Source: Marinobacter salinus
GTDB taxonomy: Bacteria; Pseudomonadota; Gammaproteobacteria; Pseudomonadales; Oleiphilaceae
Reading direction: 5' to 3'
Length of the DNA stretch: 64,000 nt
NCBI RefSeq assembly: GCF_001854125.1
Contig: NZ_CP017715.1
Coordinates: 1,054,001 to 1,118,000, forward strand
Shown here: in pieces, positions 1-7,787 of the stretch
How the letters are laid out: each line of letters starts with the position of its first letter
Numbering within the stretch: the first letter of the stretch is position 1
Notes under the pieces: model-generated
Seen by the model: only the letters and a program-made list of their open reading frames with translations
The model's database searches: none
Told to the model about the DNA's origin: nothing
Made by a program: the position numbers and the translations under genes

Positions 1-363
1 AGACCGCCTCTGGCGGTCGAACCAGACGATCTTTGCATACCCCTCAGCGTAGACGTCGCCGGTGTCGGAATCCGTCAGCACGTGGTAGGTATCCAGGCTG
101 GTATTACCGGCCTTGTCGGCGTATGTTTTCACTACCACAGTAGCCGGGTGGCTCAGCTCCTTCAGAAATGTTGCGCTGGTCTTTATAATAACCGGCCCGG
201 TCGGTTCTTCCGAACCTCCCAGACCCAGTGATGAAAGCCATACAATCCGGGCTTCCTCGAAGAAGCGGAAATAAACGGTATTGTTGGCATGGCCGTAAGC
301 ATCCATGTCGCCCCAACGCAGAGGCATGGTCAGGGTGCTCACGTGGTTTCCCGGTACTGACAT
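1..363 (-). CDS. Acyl-CoA thioesterase, hot-dog fold (partial, 3' end beyond window)
   Basis: Reading leftwards from an ATG at 363-361 the frame stays open to the window edge for 121 codons, so the C-terminus is missing. The N-terminus carries the 4HBT/YbgC-FadM type thioesterase signature: RWGDMDAYGHANN (catalytic Asp region) followed by VYFRFFEEARIVWL. Members hydrolyse acyl-CoA thioesters in the cytoplasm as small hot-dog homo-oligomers of about 130-150 residues, so only a short tail is lost. AGAGGAAC lies just upstream of the ATG as a ribosome binding site. It is divergent from mlaA, with about 90 bp between. The substrate cannot be told from sequence. Confidence 0.85.
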   Translation of the reverse strand, partial: MSVPGNHVSTLTMPLRWGDMDAYGHANNTVYFRFFEEARIVWLSSLGLGGSEEPTGPVIIKTSATFLKELSHPATVVVKTYADKAGNTSLDTYHVLTDSDTGDVYAEGYAKIVWFDRQRRS

Positions 364-452
364 AAAGTTCCTCTGGAACAACAGTTTGAATAAAAAAGAA
401 AAAGCGCCGGTAGTTTTGACGAATCGTAACGATCTTAACAACTCAAGAGCTG

Positions 453-1241
453 ATGATGAGACAAATTTTTTTCCGGCGCGGGCCTTGTGCCCTGATACTG
501 ATGACGTTTCTTTTCGCCCTGCCTATGGGCCAGGTTGCTGCGCAGGCGATGCAGGAGCCTGCTCCGAAGGGGTCGCCTGCGGTTGACGCGAAAGATCCGT
601 ACGAAAATTGGAACCGGAAGGTCTTCCGGTTTAATGAGACGGTTGATCGTTGGGCACTGAAGCCTGTGGCACAAATGTATCGTGATTTTATGCCCGGTTT
701 TGCCGACAGGGCCATTACGAATTTTTTTAACAATCTGCAGGAAGTCAGGAATTTTACCAACAGTCTGTTGCAGCTTAAAGGCGAGTCTGCGGTGGTCGCG
801 GCCGGGCGTTTCACCTACAACACAGTATTTGGTCTTGGTGGTCTTATTGACGTTGCGACCGCCTTCGATTTACCGGAAAGGCCCGAGGATTTTGGTCAGA
901 CTCTGGGTTATTGGGGAGCGGGCGCCGGGCCTTATCTGATGCTACCCCTTCTGGGCCCATCGAATCCGCGACATTTCGGCGGACTCGCCACTGATGGGTT
1001 TGTGCTTCCGTCTCTGTGGGACAATGTTGAGAGCCCCGAGACCTACTATGCCCGTGCACTGCAGATTGTGGATAAGCGGGCTGACCTTATTCCGGCCGAG
1101 AGCTTTATTTCCGGCGACCGTTACACCTTTGTCCGGAACGCTTTTCTTCAGCGCCGGGAGTTCCTTATTAATGATGGCAGGGTTGTGGAAGACCCCTTTG
1201 CCAGTGGTGATGATGAAGATCTGATGCTTGAGGGTTTCTAA
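453..1241 (+). CDS. mlaA: MlaA/VacJ family phospholipid-asymmetry protein
   Basis: 262 residues. MlaA is the outer-membrane component of the Mla pathway, which removes mislocalised phospholipids from the outer leaflet and passes them to periplasmic MlaC. The family block DPYENWNRKVFRFN is at residues 48-61, followed by LKPVAQMYRDFMP and the conserved GLGGLIDVAT and FGQTLGYWG segments. A hydrophobic signal sequence spans roughly residues 1-32 and ends in VAAQA. Unlike E. coli MlaA there is no lipobox cysteine near the cleavage site; the only early Cys is residue 12, before the hydrophobic core. Two consecutive ATGs (453 and 456) are possible starts. A patatin-type lipase gene follows 17 bp downstream, suggesting co-transcription. 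Confidence 0.92.
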   Translation: MMRQIFFRRGPCALILMTFLFALPMGQVAAQAMQEPAPKGSPAVDAKDPYENWNRKVFRFNETVDRWALKPVAQMYRDFMPGFADRAITNFFNNLQEVRNFTNSLLQLKGESAVVAAGRFTYNTVFGLGGLIDVATAFDLPERPEDFGQTLGYWGAGAGPYLMLPLLGPSNPRHFGGLATDGFVLPSLWDNVESPETYYARALQIVDKRADLIPAESFISGDRYTFVRNAFLQRREFLINDGRVVEDPFASGDDEDLMLEGF

Positions 1242-1258
1242 GCAGGTCCCAGGAACGG

Positions 1259-2761
1259 ATGAGGTCAGCGGTGATTAAGGATCCAAGGATTAACAAGTTT
1301 CGGAAGATGCTGGCGGAGGCACCAAATTATGAGGTTTGGAAAGCCGCGGCACTGGAACTGGATTTTCTGGAAGGTAATGCTGACTGGAAGGAGGATTTCG
1401 CTTCCGACCTCTACCATTACGAGGTTCTTTTCGACCGCCTGAGCAACCTCAAACAATACCGTCAGCAAAACGATTTCGACCGCCTTAAGCGGGCGTTACG
1501 GGAAGGGTTGCATCACGATCTCGGAAACATGGGTAATCCCGCCCTGTATACCCGTTCCAGGGTCGGCACCAAACACCTGATCGAGGAGTATATTACCCAG
1601 GTATGCGAAGCCCTCGACTTTCTCTGTGATCATCCGGTTCCCGGCTTCCCGATTGCCGACAAACTGCAGTTCTTTCGCGATACCCTCACCAGCTATGGCC
1701 GTCCCTCCTTGCTGCTGAGTGGCGGAGCGACCCTCGGCATGTTCCATTTTGGTGTTATCAAGGCGCTCTGGGAGAAGGGCCTGTTGCCCCAGGTGATTGC
1801 CGGCTCAAGTATCGGCGCCATCATTGCCGGCATTCTGGGCGTTCACACAGACGCCGAAGTTCCGGAAATGCTGGTTCCCGAAAACCATAACCTGAAAGCC
1901 TGGAAGTGGCGGGGGTTATTGAGTGCCGTGCGTGGCAATGGCCTGATGGATCAGGAGCAGCTTCGCTCCTGTCTTAGGGCGAACATCGGCGAGTACACGT
2001 TTGAGGAGGCCTACCAGCGTACCGGGCGCTCCCTGAACGTCAGTGTTTCGCCGGTCCAGGCGCATCAGAAAGCTCGCCTTTTGTGCGGTTATACTTCTCC
2101 CTATCTCACGGTTTGGAGTGCCGTGCTGGCCAGTGCTGCGGTACCGGGTATTTTCCCGCCGGTCACGTTGATGAAAAAAGATATCGATGGCAATACCCTG
2201 CCATACATGCCAAGGCTGAAGTTCGTAGATGGTTCGGTGGTGAGCGATCTGCCCATTGAACGCCTCATGCATTTGTACGATGTGAACTTCACCATTGTCA
2301 GCCAGACCAATCCGCATGTGGTGCCGTTCCTGAGCAACCGCGGGAAGGACGAGAAACTGTCGTTATCCGGATTGCCCATGCACCTTCTGAAGTCTGAAAT
2401 CCAGTTTCATGGTCAGGGTGTTTTCGATTACCTGAGAAAGCGGCTGAAGCCGGAACTGTTACGGCAGATGTCCGGCCAGCTCCACACCATAATGGCCCAG
2501 CGGTATTCGGGGGATGTCACCATTGCGCCGTCCTATTCCTTCAGGGATTACCGGCGCATGCTGTCGAATCCTGACCCTGCGTATGTTCGTGAAATGATTT
2601 TGGCAGGTGAAAGAGCCACCTGGCCGAAAATCTCCATGATTCGCTCCCATGCCCGTATCTCCAAGACCCTTGAGCGCTGCGTGCGGCGCCTCAAGCAGCA
2701 GAACCGGCGTACTGCGGAACTAAGGCTGATAAGCAATGCCGACAGGGATTTCCTGGGGTGA
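1259..2761 (+). CDS. Patatin-like phospholipase with DUF3336 domain
   Basis: 500 residues. An N-terminal DUF3336-type helical region (about 10-145) precedes a patatin domain. Seen in sequence: the oxyanion-hole loop SGGATLG near 154-160, the nucleophile elbow GSSIG with Ser184, and the dyad aspartate in VDGS (Asp324). Patatin enzymes use a Ser-Asp dyad to release fatty acids from phospholipids or neutral lipids; the DUF3336-patatin arrangement is shared with yeast triacylglycerol lipases. No signal peptide is evident. AGGAACGG lies just before the ATG. It follows mlaA by 17 bp in the same direction, so a role in handling phospholipids returned from the envelope is a reasonable inference but unproven. 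Confidence 0.88.
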   Translation: MRSAVIKDPRINKFRKMLAEAPNYEVWKAAALELDFLEGNADWKEDFASDLYHYEVLFDRLSNLKQYRQQNDFDRLKRALREGLHHDLGNMGNPALYTRSRVGTKHLIEEYITQVCEALDFLCDHPVPGFPIADKLQFFRDTLTSYGRPSLLLSGGATLGMFHFGVIKALWEKGLLPQVIAGSSIGAIIAGILGVHTDAEVPEMLVPENHNLKAWKWRGLLSAVRGNGLMDQEQLRSCLRANIGEYTFEEAYQRTGRSLNVSVSPVQAHQKARLLCGYTSPYLTVWSAVLASAAVPGIFPPVTLMKKDIDGNTLPYMPRLKFVDGSVVSDLPIERLMHLYDVNFTIVSQTNPHVVPFLSNRGKDEKLSLSGLPMHLLKSEIQFHGQGVFDYLRKRLKPELLRQMSGQLHTIMAQRYSGDVTIAPSYSFRDYRRMLSNPDPAYVREMILAGERATWPKISMIRSHARISKTLERCVRRLKQQNRRTAELRLISNADRDFLG

Positions 2762-2855
2762 CAGGCTTGCAAGCCGGGCGGTATGATACCGCGATACCGA
2801 GCCGGGCAGGCTATCAGCCGATTAACCCAACGCCTGAGTACCAGACTGGACACCC

Positions 2856-4565
2856 ATGTATTACGACTTTTTCGGCTTCCGGGAACCCCCGTTCTCTATA
2901 GCGCCTGATCCCCGATATCTGTACCTGAGCGAGCGCCACAAGGAAACACTGGCTCACCTTATGTACGGTGTGCAGGGGCAGGGTGGCTTTATCGTGATTA
3001 CGGGGGAAGTAGGCACAGGCAAAACCACGGTTTCCCGTTGCTTCATTGAAAACGTGCCCGACAATGTCGATATCGCGTTAATCCTGAACCCGAGACTCTC
3101 GGCTCGTGAACTGCTGTCAAGCATTTGCGATGAGCTGGAAATTCCTCATGGCATAGGGGCCAGCATCAAGGAGCTGGTGGATTTAATCAATCAGGACCTC
3201 CTGAAAGCCCACGCAGCCGGGCGCCATAAGGTTCTTATGATTGACGAGGCCCAGAACCTGTCCGCCGATGTTCTTGAACAGCTGCGACTTCTGACAAACC
3301 TCGAAACAGCCGAAAAGAAACTGCTCCAGATCGTGTTGCTGGGGCAGCCGGAACTGCAGCAGATGCTTGCCCTGCCAGAGCTTCGGCAGCTAAATCAGAG
3401 AGTCACCGCACGTTACCACCTGGACGCCATTGGCAAAGCAGAGCTGCCTGCCTACCTGCGCTACCGGCTGAGTGTGGCTGGCGTACGCGGTGACATTTTT
3501 TCTTCGGGAGCGGTTCAGAAACTGTTTCGGGAAAGCCAGGGTATTCCTCGTCTTATCAATCTGATCAGCGATCGCGCTTTATTGGGCGCTTACGCGGAAG
3601 GCGAACACGAGATCACGGCCGCCCATATCCGTCACGCTGCAAAAGAAGTGCGGGGAAATCAGGTTGGCCGGAAGTCAGCTCAGTCCCGGCAAGGTATCAG
3701 GAAATCAAGGTATCTTGTTTTGGTCGCGTCTGTTCTTCTCGCGGTCATCGGAACGGCTTCACTGGTGAAGCGGTGGCCATTTCCGACGGCGATATCCGTT
3801 GATGAAGGCGTATCAGCACCGGTGACCGGTATTATCGAGCGCGAAGGCTCTGATACCTTGCCGGAGCAACCGGGCCAGTTGACATCAGTGGAGCTACCCG
3901 CCGTGGCGGAGCCCGAAGCCCGTGATGCTTTGGCAACGTTCAGTTTTTCCGATCAGACGTTGAATCTGAGCGATGCCTTTCGTTCATTGTTCAATGTCTG
4001 GGGACAGGTGTATTCTCCGGCGGAATTCCCCGTGGCCTGTGATTTCGCCCCGGAGGTCGGTCTGGGTTGCCTTGAGCGACAGGGGAGCCGGACAAGCCTC
4101 GAATTTCTTAACCGGCCGGCTATTCTGTTGCTTCAGGACGGAGAGGGCAACCGGGGCTACGCTGTCTTACGCAGGTTGAAAGGCGATCGGGCGGAAATTG
4201 TTCTGTCAGGCGGAACCCGCGAACTTTCGTTCGCCAGTATTGAGCCCTTCTGGTTCGGCCAGTATCGGGTTTTCTGGCGCTTGCCGGAATATCAGACCGG
4301 CGATAATTTCTACGGTAATGGCTACGGCGAGCAACTGTGGATCGGAGCAAGAATGATGGAGCTGGCCGACAAAATTGGAAAGTCCGACTCCGAGAGTGCA
4401 AGGGTTAAGCGCATGTCTGCTGACGAACAGGTTCGTTGGTATCAGGAGCGAAAAGGTCTGAAGGTTGATGGAATTGCAGGGGCGATGACCATTATCCAGA
4501 TGAACAATGACCTGGACGTATCCGTCCCCAGGCTGGTTCCATCAGCGCTCTCTGGGCAGGGGTAG
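2856..4565 (+). CDS. gspA: GspA/ExeA-type AAA ATPase with peptidoglycan-binding domain
   Basis: 569 residues. ExeA-family inner-membrane ATPases act with GspB to help insert the type II secretion secretin through peptidoglycan. The N-terminal AAA domain has Walker A GEVGTGKT (50-57) and Walker B KVLMIDEAQN (125-134), with the typical opening MYYDFFGFREPPF. A single membrane segment lies at about 285-304, followed by a periplasmic part ending in a peptidoglycan-binding-like motif around WYQERKGLKVDGIAG. The next gene is gspB, 4 bp downstream, the usual partner. No other type II secretion genes are in the window, so the assembly it serves is not visible here. Confidence 0.88.
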   Translation: MYYDFFGFREPPFSIAPDPRYLYLSERHKETLAHLMYGVQGQGGFIVITGEVGTGKTTVSRCFIENVPDNVDIALILNPRLSARELLSSICDELEIPHGIGASIKELVDLINQDLLKAHAAGRHKVLMIDEAQNLSADVLEQLRLLTNLETAEKKLLQIVLLGQPELQQMLALPELRQLNQRVTARYHLDAIGKAELPAYLRYRLSVAGVRGDIFSSGAVQKLFRESQGIPRLINLISDRALLGAYAEGEHEITAAHIRHAAKEVRGNQVGRKSAQSRQGIRKSRYLVLVASVLLAVIGTASLVKRWPFPTAISVDEGVSAPVTGIIEREGSDTLPEQPGQLTSVELPAVAEPEARDALATFSFSDQTLNLSDAFRSLFNVWGQVYSPAEFPVACDFAPEVGLGCLERQGSRTSLEFLNRPAILLLQDGEGNRGYAVLRRLKGDRAEIVLSGGTRELSFASIEPFWFGQYRVFWRLPEYQTGDNFYGNGYGEQLWIGARMMELADKIGKSDSESARVKRMSADEQVRWYQERKGLKVDGIAGAMTIIQMNNDLDVSVPRLVPSALSGQG

Positions 4566-4569
4566 TTGT

Positions 4570-5316
4570 ATGTCCTACATACTGGATGCACTCAGAAAAT
4601 CGGAGACAGAGCGCCGGCAAGGCAAGGTGCCGGATCTGGGGCAGCAGGTTCAGCTGATTCACCGGCCCCGGAAAAAGTCTGTGTCGCCCGTTGTCTGGGT
4701 TGCAGGTGCACTGATCCTGAATGCGGCCGTACTGGCTGTCATTTTCTGGCCGGACATCGGTGGCCGGGACTCAAGTCAAACGCAGTCTGAGCCTGAATCC
4801 GACAATCCGGCCAAAGTGCCGCCCGCAAACATACCGGCAACGGACGAACAGGCAACTGCTAAGGTTGTCACGGATAATGTGGTGCCGGCCGGTGAATCCA
4901 TAACCACGGATGTGCCGGTAAAACAGGCACCGGGACCCGAACAGGCTTTGGTTGAAAGCGGAATGAGCGAATTTGCTCAGCCGGAGCGTGAACGCGCCAC
5001 GATTATTGTGCCTTCACGTCCGGCGGCTAGCGATAGCCCGGTATTGTCCGATTCCACGCCGGCCGGCAGGGTACCGCACCTCGTAGAACTGCCACTTTCT
5101 TTTCAAAAGAGTGTTCCCGATTTGACATTTAACAGCCACATCTACTCTTCCGACCCGTCCTCTCGCCGGGTAATGATCAACAACAACTACCTGCGCAGGG
5201 GCGACAGTTTTTCCGGCCTTGTTGTCGAGAATATTACGGAGGACGGCGTAATTCTGAGCAAGCAGGGACAACAGTTCCGGGTTGGTACCGTCCGGGACTG
5301 GGTGAGCCCTCGCTGA
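4570..5316 (+). CDS. gspB: General secretion pathway protein B (GspB/ExeB)
   Basis: 248 residues from the ATG at 4570, chosen because the family opening MSYILDALRKSE begins there and AGGGG precedes it; longer in-frame extensions lack support. A cytoplasmic N-terminus is followed by one membrane helix (about 39-60), a Pro/Ala-rich periplasmic linker, and a C-terminal GspB domain (INNNYLRRGDSFSGLV) that resembles the GspC-type HR fold. It pairs with GspA in an inner-membrane complex thought to bring the secretin to the peptidoglycan. Its stop overlaps the dinG start as TGATG, so translational coupling to dinG is possible although the functions are unrelated. Confidence 0.85.
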   Translation: MSYILDALRKSETERRQGKVPDLGQQVQLIHRPRKKSVSPVVWVAGALILNAAVLAVIFWPDIGGRDSSQTQSEPESDNPAKVPPANIPATDEQATAKVVTDNVVPAGESITTDVPVKQAPGPEQALVESGMSEFAQPERERATIIVPSRPAASDSPVLSDSTPAGRVPHLVELPLSFQKSVPDLTFNSHIYSSDPSSRRVMINNNYLRRGDSFSGLVVENITEDGVILSKQGQQFRVGTVRDWVSPR

Positions 5317-7517
5317 TGGCACTTACGGACGAAACCAAGCAGCAGATTCAGCAAGGTTATCGGGATGTTCTCGCGGGCAAGGATATCCGCGCCCGTTACG
5401 GCCAGCGTCTGATGATCGCCGAGATTGCCCGTTACATGGGGGATATTACTGATAACGATGGGCAACGAACGTCGCCGCCGGCGACCTGTGTCGTTGAAGC
5501 CGGTACGGGTACGGGCAAGACCCTGGCTTACCTTATTGCAGCCATTCCCGTGGCAAAGGCACTGGGTAAAACGCTGGTGATTTCCACCGCTACCGTGGCT
5601 CTGCAAGACCAGATTGTTCTGAAGGATCTGCCGGATCTGAAAAAACACAGCAAAATGGATTTCAGCTGGACCCTGGCCAAGGGCCGGGGCCGGTATCTGT
5701 GCATGTCCCGCCTGGAAGCCCGTTTGCACGACGAGGGCAACGGCGACAGCGACACCATGCCTTTGTTTCTTTTGGATGGACCTCAGGGTGAGGAGCCCGG
5801 CACCCGGGCTTTTTTCGAAGAAATGCTGGCGAGTTACGGTTCCAGGGAATGGGACGGTGACCGGGACCACTGGCCGGAGCAGATCCCGGACGATGTCTGG
5901 CGCCAGGTGACCACTGATCATCGCCAGTGCACTAACCGTCATTGCAGCTATTTCGACAGTTGCGCGTTTTTTGATGCCCGCAAAGATCTTGATGATGCCG
6001 ATATTGTCGTGGCAAACCATGATCTTGTACTGGCCGATCTGGCACTGGGAGGGGGGGCCATTCTGCCGGAGCCGGAAAATGCACTGTTCATTTTCGACGA
6101 GGCCCACCACCTGCCGGCCAAGGCGCTCAACCATTTTGCCGCGTCAGTTCCGCTGAACTCCACCCGGCAGTGGCTAAAACAGCTGTCCCAGGCTTTAGCC
6201 AAAATGCAGCCTTATCTCGCGCCCTCGACCCAAGGTGCAAAAACCCTGGACCGGATCAGTTCTGCATCACGGGAGGTGGACCTGGCGATTGCCAGCGTGT
6301 ACGAAGAGGCTGAAGACAATACCGGTTGGGAATTCAATGAAGAGCGCCGGTCCGCGCAATGGCGCTACCCCGAGGGCGAGTTGCCCGAAAGGCTGGCGGA
6401 ACTGGCGGCAGAGGCTCGTATTGCGACCGCCAATCTTGTCCGTCACCTCGGTTCCCTCGCTGACGAGCTGCAGGGTGCTTTTGATGAGCGTAAAGAACAC
6501 GAGATTGACCGGGATACAGCAGAAGCCTGGTTTCCGGTGATCGGGTCCTTTCACAGCCGGTCCGAGGAACAGCTCCGGCTGTGGGCCGCCTGGAGTGAGC
6601 AAACAGGTGCCGTGCAGAAGCAGGCGGAAACTGAGACAGAGGGCAGTGGCGAGCCTGAGGCGAGGCCTGCAGGTTACAGGAGCCCGCCGCCAGCGCGGTG
6701 GGCACTGAAGCAGCGCTGGGACCATGCTGAGGACATCACCCTTTACAGTTCACCGGTGCTGGCCGACAACCTGCTGCATTCGCGGCTGTGGTCCCGGGCT
6801 TATGGGGCAGTGCTCACCAGTGCCACCCTGACGGCGCTGGGCCGATTTGACCGATTGAGGACGCGGGCCGGATTGCCGGAGGCAACCCGTTATCTTGTTG
6901 TTCCCAGCTCTTTTCGTTACTCGGAGATGGCCACGGTTGAGGTCCCCGCGATGTCGGCAATGCCAACTGATGATGCATTCTCCAACGAACTGATTGAACG
7001 CTTGCCCGGGTTGTGGGCCGGAGAAAAGGCCACTCTGGTCCTGTTTACCTCCCGGCGTCAGATGCAGCAGGTACGGGACGCGCTTGCACCGGAATACCCG
7101 GAACTGATCATTACCCAGGATGACATGGCGAAAGGAGAGGTATTGCGCCAGCATTGCAGTCGCGTGGATGAAGGGCGTCCGAGCGTCCTGTTTGGCGTTG
7201 CAAGTTTCGCCGAAGGTATCGACCTTCCGGGTAAGTACCTGCACCACGTCGTCATTACCCGTCTGCCGTTTTCAGTTCCGGATGATCCTATCGAAGCCAG
7301 TCTGGCCGAGTGGGTGACTCAAAGGGGTGGTAATCCGTTCATGGAGATCACGGTACCGGATGCGTCAATCAAGTTGGTTCAGGCGGTCGGCCGGTTGCTC
7401 CGAACAGAAAACGATACGGGCCGGGTGACTATCCTTGACCGGCGGATTATTGCTCGGCGATACGGGCAACTGCTGCTGGATGCGCTGCCGCCTTTCCGGC
7501 GCATTATCGAGCGCTGA
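5316..7517 (+). CDS. dinG: ATP-dependent DNA helicase DinG
   Basis: 733 residues. DinG is an SF2 5'-3' helicase of the XPD type that resolves R-loops and D-loops and is damage-inducible in E. coli. Walker A EAGTGTGKT is at 61-69 and the DEAH box at 261-264. The four cysteines expected to ligate a 4Fe-4S cluster are present: Cys129, Cys205, Cys210 and Cys216. The C-terminal helicase half contains LFGVASFAEGIDLPG and QAVGRLLRTEND. Length is close to the E. coli protein. The start codon shares its A with the gspB stop. I saw no LexA box before the gene, which is expected if it depends on the upstream transcript. Confidence 0.95.
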   Translation: MALTDETKQQIQQGYRDVLAGKDIRARYGQRLMIAEIARYMGDITDNDGQRTSPPATCVVEAGTGTGKTLAYLIAAIPVAKALGKTLVISTATVALQDQIVLKDLPDLKKHSKMDFSWTLAKGRGRYLCMSRLEARLHDEGNGDSDTMPLFLLDGPQGEEPGTRAFFEEMLASYGSREWDGDRDHWPEQIPDDVWRQVTTDHRQCTNRHCSYFDSCAFFDARKDLDDADIVVANHDLVLADLALGGGAILPEPENALFIFDEAHHLPAKALNHFAASVPLNSTRQWLKQLSQALAKMQPYLAPSTQGAKTLDRISSASREVDLAIASVYEEAEDNTGWEFNEERRSAQWRYPEGELPERLAELAAEARIATANLVRHLGSLADELQGAFDERKEHEIDRDTAEAWFPVIGSFHSRSEEQLRLWAAWSEQTGAVQKQAETETEGSGEPEARPAGYRSPPPARWALKQRWDHAEDITLYSSPVLADNLLHSRLWSRAYGAVLTSATLTALGRFDRLRTRAGLPEATRYLVVPSSFRYSEMATVEVPAMSAMPTDDAFSNELIERLPGLWAGEKATLVLFTSRRQMQQVRDALAPEYPELIITQDDMAKGEVLRQHCSRVDEGRPSVLFGVASFAEGIDLPGKYLHHVVITRLPFSVPDDPIEASLAEWVTQRGGNPFMEITVPDASIKLVQAVGRLLRTENDTGRVTILDRRIIARRYGQLLLDALPPFRRIIER

Positions 7518-7537
7518 ATACGGTGCCGCTCCAGCCA

Positions 7538-7572
7538 TAAAAAAAGAGCCAGCCCTTTTTCGGGGTGGCTCT
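7538..7572 (-). terminator. Rho-independent terminator for leftward transcription
   Basis: Arms AGAGCCA (7545-7551) and TGGCTCT (7566-7572) with a partly paired GC-rich interior; on the minus strand the hairpin is followed by TTTTTTT (7539-7545). No T-tract occurs on the plus side, so it does not serve dinG. It would end the LuxR transcript about 215 nt past its stop codon, or the proposed small RNA. Confidence 0.8.
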
Positions 7573-7718
7573 CATGGAAGGGGCTCTTTCGAACCCGGGC
7601 GTCGAAACAACGCAAAGCAAGAAGTCTGAAGGCCTGAAGTTTCAGAATTCAGGGTGAGGTGTTTGCCTCACCGTTGAAAGTAACAATACGGTAGTAAGGG
7701 CATAATTGGATCGTCCAA
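7538..7718 (-). ncRNA. Candidate structured small RNA (5' end uncertain)
   Basis: Read on the minus strand, this gene-free stretch folds into a series of hairpins: a 7-bp stem with 6-nt loop (7653-7672), a 6-bp stem with 3-nt loop (7599-7613), a 6-bp stem capped by a C(GAAA)G tetraloop (7581-7596), and a terminator hairpin followed by seven T (7538-7572). A perfect CRP-type palindrome lies just upstream at 7752-7767. No credible ORF exists. It could instead be the long 3' untranslated region of the LuxR gene that ends at 7788. The 5' end is a guess from spacing of about 41.5 bp to the CRP site; no good -10 box was found there. Confidence 0.4.
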
Positions 7719-7751
7719 AGGGCGTAGTCGCATTAAAAAGTGACCGAGAAA

Positions 7752-7767
7752 TGTGATGTGCTTCACA
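7752..7767. promoter_or_regulatory. Perfect CRP/Vfr-type site in a convergent intergenic region
   Basis: TGTGA-N6-TCACA exactly, flanked by AAA on both sides, matching the CRP/Vfr consensus half-sites. It lies between the 3' ends of dinG and the LuxR gene, where no protein-coding gene needs a promoter. The simplest reading is that it controls a leftward small RNA. A chance palindrome remains possible. Confidence 0.5.
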
Positions 7768-7787
7768 AAAAAAAGGGTGCATCCTGG

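Noticed and set aside
7581..7600. GGTTCGAA resembling a tRNA T-arm on the minus strand
   Set aside because: No acceptor, D or anticodon stems fit around it; the bases pair instead as a GAAA-tetraloop hairpin.
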